Source: Acidobacteriota bacterium (GTDB lineage: Bacteria; Acidobacteriota; UBA4820; DSQY01). From it: a DNA stretch of 6,068 bases. How positions within the stretch are numbered: position 1 is the first letter of the stretch; each line of letters starts with the position of its first letter. The stretch covers positions 1-6,068 of the forward strand of contig JAEMPZ010000187.1 of NCBI GenBank assembly GCA_022759065.1, given 5' to 3'. This document shows positions 1-4,297 of this stretch, piece by piece. Made by a program: the position numbers and the translations under genes. The notes under the pieces are model-generated. The model saw only the letters and a list, made by a program, of their open reading frames with translations, was not told the DNA's origin and made no database searches.

Positions 1-82
1 CCACCACGGCGAGATAACCAACGGAAGTGAAAAGCCCAATCGCCAGCGCCGCCGCGACAAGGGCGCGCACTCTACGCCTCAT
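1..82 (-). CDS. N-terminus of an exported or membrane-anchored protein (partial)
   Basis: Only the first 27 codons are in the window; the gene runs off the left edge. The peptide begins MRRRVRALVAAALAIGLF and continues through a hydrophobic stretch to about residue 27. A run of basic residues followed by a 15-20 residue apolar core is the pattern of a Sec signal peptide or an N-terminal membrane anchor, so the product probably acts in the inner membrane or beyond it. No cysteine that could form a lipobox is visible yet. The ATG at 82-80 is preceded by a strong promoter-like element with almost no leader. The only Shine-Dalgarno-like stretch is AGGG at 98-95, about 12 bases upstream, which is far. 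The gene has the same orientation as msrA but probably its own promoter. The function cannot be judged from 27 residues. Confidence 0.6.
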   Translation of the reverse strand, partial: MRRRVRALVAAALAIGLFTSVGYLAVV

Positions 83-88
83 CCGGTG

Positions 89-117
89 ATTGTACCCTAC
101 TTCGCCTCGTTAGGCAA
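89..117 (-). promoter_or_regulatory. Sigma-70-type promoter for the left-edge gene
   Basis: On the minus strand, TTGCCT (117-112, 4 of 6 to the -35 consensus) is followed by a 17-base spacer and TACAAT (94-89, 5 of 6 to the -10 consensus). The -10 box lies only 6 bases before the ATG at 82. A start site at the usual distance would therefore fall on or next to the initiation codon, which suggests a leaderless or near-leaderless transcript. Spacing and hexamers are seen in the sequence; activity is inferred. Confidence 0.5.
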
Positions 118-133
118 GAAGAGCCAGGCAAGG

Positions 134-177
134 GCAAAGCCCTGCGGGGCTTGCATGGACGGTGGCAAAGGCGTCCA
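134..177 (-). other. Two small tandem hairpins downstream of msrA
   Basis: Hairpin one is AAGCCC (137-142), loop TGCG, GGGCTT (147-152). It extends by two more pairs (134-135 with 153-154) across a bulged A. Hairpin two is TGGACG (156-161), a 10-base loop, CGTCCA (172-177). Both lie 50-95 bases past the msrA stop codon, before the promoter of the next gene on the same strand. Neither is followed by a T-tract on the minus strand, so this is not a standard intrinsic terminator. They could slow or stabilise the 3' end of the msrA transcript, or be chance structure in GC-rich DNA. Confidence 0.3.
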
Positions 178-196
178 GTTGGCAACGCATCTTTTA

Positions 197-217
197 CTAC
201 AGCCTACTGCCTACAGT
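197..217. repeat. Heptanucleotide tandem repeat, three units
   Basis: Three consecutive 7-bp units read CTACAGC (197-203), CTACTGC (204-210) and CTACAGT (211-217); the second and third each differ from the first at one base. A fourth, more decayed unit (CTGCCGT) may follow at 218-224. The array ends just before the msrA stop codon (227-229). The short period and near-identity point to a small microsatellite-like array; no function is implied. Confidence 0.45.
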
Positions 218-226
218 CTGCCGTTG

Positions 227-874
227 CTAATAGCCCGGCTTCAGTCTCGCGGCGAATTTCTGGCGAAACTTGGCCATTTTGGGCGAGATGACGAACTGGC
301 AGTAAGGCTCGGAGCCGTGCAGGGCGTAGTAATCTTTATGATAATCCTCCGCTTTGTAAAAGGCGGCGAACGGCACCAGCTGTGTCACCAGCGGCTTTGA
401 GTAAAGATTCTCGGCCGATATTTCTTTCATGACGGAGAGCGCCGTTCGCTTTTGGGCTTCATCGCGGTAAAAAATCACCGAGCGGTACTGAGTCCCCACG
501 TCGGGCCCCTGTCGGTTGAGCGTCGTGGGATCGTGTACCGAGAAGAAGACCTCCAGGATATCCTTGAGGGAAATCACGCGAGGGTCAAATGTCACCTGGA
601 CCACCTCCGCATGGCCGGTGTCACCGGTGCAGACCTCGCGATAAGTTGGGTTCGCCACGTCTCCGCCAGAATAGCCTGGCTCGACAGAAATGACGCCCTT
701 AAGTTCGCTGTAAACCGCCTCAACGCACCAGAAGCAACCGCCTCCAATGGTTATGGTTTCCATTTCGCTCACGCTTTCTTTTTGCACTGGACCCGTGTTT
801 GGGGAGAGGGGCTCGCCCGCCCCCGCCAACAGGCCCGTAGCAGCAAGCATAAAAACGACTGCCAAGTATTTCAT
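227..874 (-). CDS. msrA: Peptide methionine sulfoxide reductase A, exported form
   Basis: MsrA reduces the S epimer of methionine sulfoxide in proteins back to methionine, repairing oxidative damage. Numbering from the ATG at 874 (215 aa), the active-site motif GCFWCVE places the nucleophilic cysteine at C47, with C50 beside it. E90 (in GHAE), D125 and Y130 (in PDVGTQYRS) match E. coli Glu94, Asp129 and Tyr134 at a constant offset of four. C192, in PYCQ near the C-terminus, is the likely resolving cysteine. The first 20 or so residues form a signal peptide: one lysine, a hydrophobic core and a possible signal peptidase I site after AGA. The enzyme should therefore act in the periplasm or outside the cell, unlike cytosolic E. 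coli MsrA. An in-frame GTG at 880 would add two residues, but GAGGTG at 885-880 is correctly spaced only for the ATG. The gene is divergent from the polymerase gene. No MsrB domain or partner is visible. The family call is secure. Confidence 0.95.
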   Translation of the reverse strand: MKYLAVVFMLAATGLLAGAGEPLSPNTGPVQKESVSEMETITIGGGCFWCVEAVYSELKGVISVEPGYSGGDVANPTYREVCTGDTGHAEVVQVTFDPRVISLKDILEVFFSVHDPTTLNRQGPDVGTQYRSVIFYRDEAQKRTALSVMKEISAENLYSKPLVTQLVPFAAFYKAEDYHKDYYALHGSEPYCQFVISPKMAKFRQKFAARLKPGY

Positions 875-879
875 GATCA

Positions 880-885
880 CACCTC
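880..885 (-). promoter_or_regulatory. Ribosome binding site that decides the msrA start
   Basis: GAGGTG on the minus strand (885-880) sits 5 bases before the ATG at 874-872. The alternative GTG at 880-878 overlaps this motif, so it is unlikely to be the start. Confidence 0.65.
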
Positions 886-886
886 A

Positions 887-897
887 GTTTATTAAAC
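887..897. promoter_or_regulatory. Perfect 11-bp AT-rich palindrome in the msrA leader
   Basis: GTTTATTAAAC is a perfect inverted repeat (GTTTA, a central T, TAAAC) immediately upstream of the msrA ribosome binding site. If msrA transcription starts near 904, as the candidate promoter predicts, the palindrome would lie just downstream of the start site, where a repressor could block elongation. A short AT-rich palindrome can arise by chance, and on the minus strand it contains TTTAAT, which could be read as a -10 box instead. Confidence 0.35.
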
Positions 898-910
898 AAT
901 CTGCTGGGGC

Positions 911-939
911 ATCTTATTCGCTACCCCCGCGGCTTGCAA
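911..939 (-). promoter_or_regulatory. Candidate msrA promoter
   Basis: On the minus strand, TTGCAA (939-934) is followed by a 17-base spacer and TAAGAT (916-911); each hexamer matches the sigma-70 consensus at 4 of 6 positions. The leader to the ATG at 874 would be about 30 bases and would include the ribosome binding site. The -35 box is self-complementary and is shared with the divergent polymerase promoter. The match is moderate, so this is tentative. Confidence 0.35.
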
Positions 940-962
940 TTATGGTCACTTGTGACTATATT
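934..962 (+). promoter_or_regulatory. Candidate promoter of the DnaE2-type polymerase gene
   Basis: TTGCAA (934-939, 4 of 6), a 17-base spacer and TATATT (957-962, 5 of 6) form a well-spaced sigma-70-like promoter. Transcription would start near 969, leaving a leader of roughly 33 bases before the ATG at 1002. This placement argues against the in-frame start codons at 942 and 963, which would lie upstream of the start site. The spacer is occupied by a palindrome that could serve as an operator. Confidence 0.5.
941..960. promoter_or_regulatory. Candidate operator: 20-bp palindrome in the promoter spacer
   Basis: The core GTCAC-TT-GTGAC (945-956) is perfectly symmetric. After one mismatched pair (944/957) the symmetry resumes for three more pairs (TAT at 941-943 with ATA at 958-960), so 8 of 10 pairs match. 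The element lies between the -35 and -10 boxes of the polymerase promoter and overlaps the -10, a classic repressor position. The binding protein is not known. A LexA-type repressor is plausible because DnaE2-type genes are commonly in the SOS regulon, but the sequence is not the E. coli, Bacillus or alphaproteobacterial LexA box. It also has the half-site order opposite to a CRP site (TGTGA-N6-TCACA). Confidence 0.5.
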
Positions 963-969
963 ATGGGCA

Positions 970-991
970 TGGCGAATGCTCATGTTCGCCA
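970..991 (+). promoter_or_regulatory. Inverted repeat in the polymerase leader
   Basis: TGGCGAA (970-976) and TTCGCCA (985-991) are perfect 7-bp inverted arms around an 8-base loop. The element begins at the predicted transcription start and ends 10 bases before the ATG at 1002. It could be a second operator half, or an RNA stem-loop at the 5' end of the messenger that affects stability or ribosome access. Confidence 0.4.
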
Positions 992-1001
992 ATGGGGCCA
1001 A

Positions 1002-4000
1002 ATGGCATTTGCTCCTCTTCTGGTCAGGTCGGGATACACCTTCTACTCCGGCACCATGCGCGCCGAAGAGATTCCCGCGCTGGCCGCGCGCCTTGGCTAC
1101 GGCGCGGTGGGCCTGTGCGACAGGGACGGCCTCTATGCCGCCGTTCGTTTTTACAAGGCCGCTCGCGCCCAAGGGGTTAACCCGGTCATCGGGGCCGAGT
1201 TGACCTCGGCCTCAGCCACTGCGCCCTCTCGCGCGGGCGGAATGCGGGGGGTGGCAAGGCGAAGCTCCCCTTCCCTTTTCGTGTTCGCGCGTGATTTTAA
1301 TGGTTACTCCCGCCTCTGCTCCCTGGTCACGCGCCGCCGCCTGGAACCTCGCGCCTTCAAGCGGGTGGAGGAGAGCGCGCTGGCCACCAAAGGCGGCCAC
1401 GTTGCCATCGTGGCCTCGGATGTTGCCTTGTTGTACGAGCTGAAGCAGGCCGGAGCGGAAGGAGGCAGCCTCTTCGCCGCCCTCGCGGGCACGCGCCCAA
1501 CCGAAGAGGCGAAAACTCGCGCGGCGGCCGAGTGGCTCGGGCTTCCCCTGGTGGCATTCCCCCCCGTTTTTTTCGCTGATCCATCGGGCTACGCCGTTCA
1601 CCGCGTTCTCAGGGCCGTCAAGCGCCTTGAACCGGAAGCCGGCGCGAGAGACTACTTGCTTGGGCCGAACGAAGCGGCGGAGCGCTTCGCGAAAGACCGG
1701 CGCGCGCTCGACGGGGCGGGCGCCTTGGCCGCGTCGTGCAGCGTCACGCTTCCATTGGGCGACTGGCTGCTGCCCTCTCCTCCGCTCAAGAGAGGCGAAA
1801 CTCACGAAGGGCGCCTCCGCTCGCTTGCTTACGCCGGCCTGGCCAAACGCGTGCGCAACGTTACGGCGCCGTACCTGAGAAGGCTCGAATCGGAACTGTC
1901 CGTCATAGCAAGAATGGGCTTCTCAGGATATTTTCTCGTGGTCGAGGAGATCGCCGGCTTCGCCCGCCTTCAGGGCATACCAAACATCGGCAGGGGTTCC
2001 GGGGCGTCGAGCCTCGTCTCCTACTGCCTTTTTCTCACACACGTTGACCCGGTAGCCGAGGGCTTGTACTTCGAACGATTTCTGAATCCAGAGCGAAAGA
2101 ACCCGCCGGACATTGACCTCGATTTCTCATGGAGGGAGAGAGAAACGGTGATCCGCCACGTTTATGACGCCTACGGCGAAGAGAACGTCTGCATGATCGG
2201 AACGCACAATTCTTTTTCCATGCGCTCCGGCTTCAGGGAGGCGGGGAAAGCGCTCTCGATACCCGAAGAAGAGGTGGGCGCCATCGCCCGCGCCGTGCCG
2301 CACGCCACGTGGGGCAAGTACGAGGCGGCGGTGAGGGCGCGCCCCGAAAGCCGCAAGGCCCACCTCGAAAGGGACGCGGTCTGGCGCGGCCTTCTTAAGG
2401 TGGCCTCGTGGGTTGACGGCCTGCCGCGCCACCTCTCCGTCCACTGCGGCGGCGTCGTGGTTTCGCCCGTTCCACTGACCGAGCGGTTGAGCCTGGAACG
2501 GTCCGCGCGCGGCGTCGCGATAACCCAGGCCGACATGTTCGACGTTGAAGACATGGGTCTTATCAAGATTGACCTTCTCGGCAACCGCTCGCTCGGCGTC
2601 ATGGTTGACGCCGTGGCGGCGGTCAAAGACCACGCCGGCGAGCCGCCGCCCATCTTCCCGCCCGAACGCGTTTATCGCGACTTGAAAACCAACCTGATCA
2701 TCTCGCAAGGGCGCACGATGGGCTGTTTCTACATCGAGTCGCCTGGAATGAGGCTTTTGCTGCAAAGGCTTCAAACGCGGACATTTCGTGACCTGACGGC
2801 CGTTTCGTCCATCATCAGGCCCGGCGTCTCCGAATCGGGAATGATGGAAACCTACGTGCGAAGGGCGCTCAAAGAGGAACCTCCCTCCTATCTTCATCCG
2901 GCTCTTGAACCAATACTCGGCGAGACATTCGGCGTCATGGTCTATCAGGAAGATGTCATCCGCGTCGCGCATGAGTTTATTGGATTGAGCCTCGGCGAGG
3001 CAGACCTTCTGAGGCGAGCCATGAGCGGAAAGTATAGAAGCCGCTCGGAAATGGACTCCCTCGCCGGCGCCTTCTTTGCCAAGGGCTCGCTAAAGGGGCT
3101 TCCGAGCGGCCTGCTGGCCTCGCTCTGGGAGCAGATAAAGTCCTTTGCCGGCTACGCCTTCTGCAAAGCCCACTCGGCCTCGTTCGCCCAGCTTTCCTAC
3201 CAAGTCGCCTACCTGAAGGCGCACCACCCCGCAGAATTCTTCGCCGCGCTGATCAACAACCAGGGCGGATTCTACGGCACGGCGGCCTACGTTGAGGAGG
3301 CCCGGCGGTGGAACATCGAGCTTCTTCCAGTGGACGCCAACCTTTCACAAGACGATTTCGCCGGGCACGCGGGCCGGATCCGTTGCGGCTTTTTCACCCT
3401 AAGGGGCGTCAGGCGCGCGACGATTGAAAGGCTTTACGAGGAGCGCGGCGAAGGGCCGTTCCGCTCGCTGGGAGAAATGATGGCGAGGCTTGAAGGCCGT
3501 CTGGCGCATCAGGAAGCGGAGGTTCTCGTGCGCGCCGGCGCATGCGACGGCCTCGGCCCGCACCGCGGTTACATGCTATGGCTGCTGCGGCAATACGGCG
3601 GAGATCCGAAGGCGCTGCGCCGCGCCGAAAAAGATGGCGCCTTTCAAAGCGAATACGCCACGCCACAAAGCAATGCGGCCGAGGCGGCGGAAATTTACGA
3701 CCCGTCGCCGCCGAAGCGCCCGGCACCTGGGCTTGAGCAAGCGCAACGCTGGAGCGCAAAGGCGCGCGTCTCCCTATCGCCCGGCCGCCCGCTCAGCCTC
3801 GCCGAGCTTTTGGCGGGCGAGCGGCGGGCATTGGGGTACTGCGTTACCGCCCATCCGCTGACGCCGCTTATCGCGTGGGCGGGCGAGCGCGGATACGCCA
3901 ACGCTTCAGGGCTTCGCGCCCGCGCCGGCCAAACCGCGCGCGCCTGGGGCCAGGTGATCACCTACAAAAGGATCACGACGCGAAAAAAGGGCGACGGCAT

Positions 4001-4232
4001 GGCCTTCGCCACGCTCGAAGATCCCACGGGGCTTTGCGAGCTCGTCTTTTTCCCGAAAGCCTACGCCGAATACGGGGAACTTCTAACCTCCGGCCGCCCG
4101 CTCGTTGTTGAGGGCAAGGTCGAGGAGGAGCGCGGCGGGCTGACGCTCACCGTCTCGCGCGCCTGGGCCATACGCGGCATTGCGATACCACGGCCCATTG
4201 AAGCGCCATCCGCATACTTCGGCACCGCTTAG
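1002..4232 (+). CDS. dnaE2: DNA polymerase III alpha subunit, DnaE2/ImuC-like
   Basis: This is a C-family DNA polymerase of 1076 aa, shorter than replicative DnaE (about 1160 in E. coli) and in the range of DnaE2/ImuC translesion polymerases. Order of parts: PHP domain (about 5-215); palm with GRGSGASSL (330-338), PDIDLDF (369-375; D372 and D374 are the likely metal ligands) and the third aspartate D524 in KIDLLG; fingers with YQED (648-651) and FCKAHSA (720-726); a helix-hairpin-helix region (about 796-855); and an OB fold (about 978-1055). The tau-binding tail of replicative DnaE is absent. The PHP site is degraded: the usual HxH reads LVRS (7-10) and the TDH motif reads CDR (39-41), while E66 is kept, so nuclease activity is doubtful. 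Start: the ATG at 1002 begins the conserved domain just as expected and follows a weak GGGG (994-997); 969 is an alternative. Upstream in-frame residues look non-coding. No imuA, imuB or lexA lies in the window, so the DnaE2 assignment rests on length and domain features. Confidence 0.9.
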   Translation: MAFAPLLVRSGYTFYSGTMRAEEIPALAARLGYGAVGLCDRDGLYAAVRFYKAARAQGVNPVIGAELTSASATAPSRAGGMRGVARRSSPSLFVFARDFNGYSRLCSLVTRRRLEPRAFKRVEESALATKGGHVAIVASDVALLYELKQAGAEGGSLFAALAGTRPTEEAKTRAAAEWLGLPLVAFPPVFFADPSGYAVHRVLRAVKRLEPEAGARDYLLGPNEAAERFAKDRRALDGAGALAASCSVTLPLGDWLLPSPPLKRGETHEGRLRSLAYAGLAKRVRNVTAPYLRRLESELSVIARMGFSGYFLVVEEIAGFARLQGIPNIGRGSGASSLVSYCLFLTHVDPVAEGLYFERFLNPERKNPPDIDLDFSWRERETVIRHVYDAYGEENVCMIGTHNSFSMRSGFREAGKALSIPEEEVGAIARAVPHATWGKYEAAVRARPESRKAHLERDAVWRGLLKVASWVDGLPRHLSVHCGGVVVSPVPLTERLSLERSARGVAITQADMFDVEDMGLIKIDLLGNRSLGVMVDAVAAVKDHAGEPPPIFPPERVYRDLKTNLIISQGRTMGCFYIESPGMRLLLQRLQTRTFRDLTAVSSIIRPGVSESGMMETYVRRALKEEPPSYLHPALEPILGETFGVMVYQEDVIRVAHEFIGLSLGEADLLRRAMSGKYRSRSEMDSLAGAFFAKGSLKGLPSGLLASLWEQIKSFAGYAFCKAHSASFAQLSYQVAYLKAHHPAEFFAALINNQGGFYGTAAYVEEARRWNIELLPVDANLSQDDFAGHAGRIRCGFFTLRGVRRATIERLYEERGEGPFRSLGEMMARLEGRLAHQEAEVLVRAGACDGLGPHRGYMLWLLRQYGGDPKALRRAEKDGAFQSEYATPQSNAAEAAEIYDPSPPKRPAPGLEQAQRWSAKARVSLSPGRPLSLAELLAGERRALGYCVTAHPLTPLIAWAGERGYANASGLRARAGQTARAWGQVITYKRITTRKKGDGMAFATLEDPTGLCELVFFPKAYAEYGELLTSGRPLVVEGKVEEERGGLTLTVSRAWAIRGIAIPRPIEAPSAYFGTA

Positions 4233-4293
4233 CTCGTCGCGGATATTCACCACCATCGCGGGATTGCGGTTACTCAGTGCTGTAGCGCCGGCT
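4233..4293. other. Short convergent intergenic gap
   Basis: These 61 bases separate the stop codons of two converging genes. I see no hairpin followed by a T-tract in either direction, so no intrinsic terminator is supported. The right end overlaps a short motif that recurs at the end of msrA. Confidence 0.5.
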
Positions 4294-4297
4294 TCAG
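4279..4297. repeat. Short dispersed motif at a gene end (second copy at 226-244)
   Basis: The stretch 4279-4297 (GCTGTAGCGCCGGCTTCAG) resembles 226-244 (GCTAATAGCCCGGCTTCAG). From TAGC onward the two agree except for one inserted G. Both copies cover the last codons or the stop codon of a minus-strand gene. They may be decayed copies of a small dispersed repeat, or a coincidence of 15-19 bases; two copies in one window cannot decide. Confidence 0.25.

Noticed and set aside
134..177. Intrinsic terminator for msrA
   Set aside because: Stable stems exist, but there is no T-tract on the minus strand after either hairpin, so they are listed only as structure of unknown role.
86..400. Plus-strand open frame across the intergenic region and the msrA 3' half
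   Set aside because: It is antisense to conserved msrA sequence and covers the promoter and hairpins; the product has no family features.
945..956. CRP/FNR-type site reading of the palindrome
   Set aside because: The half-sites are in the reverse order (TCAC then GTGA, only 2-4 bases apart), not TGTGA-N6-TCACA.
747..1001. In-frame upstream extension of the polymerase (85 extra residues starting inside msrA)
   Set aside because: It overlaps the antisense of msrA and crosses the divergent promoter region, has no ribosome binding site, and the conserved DnaE N-terminus begins right at the ATG at 1002.
1212..1805. 197-codon minus-strand open frame inside the polymerase gene
   Set aside because: Low-complexity Arg/Ala/Gly-rich shadow of the PHP region with no motif or ribosome binding site that I can support.
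2532..2546. QADMF in the polymerase, identical to the E. coli DnaE clamp-binding peptide
   Set aside because: It lies at about residue 510 in the palm, just before the catalytic KIDLLG strand, where relatives have a similar TQxDxxDVE segment. It is not in the position of the real clamp-binding motif, so the match is probably coincidental.
2127..2972. 281-codon minus-strand open frame inside the polymerase gene
   Set aside because: It is antisense to the conserved palm domain; its translation has no recognisable motif and the composition is typical of a GC-rich shadow frame.
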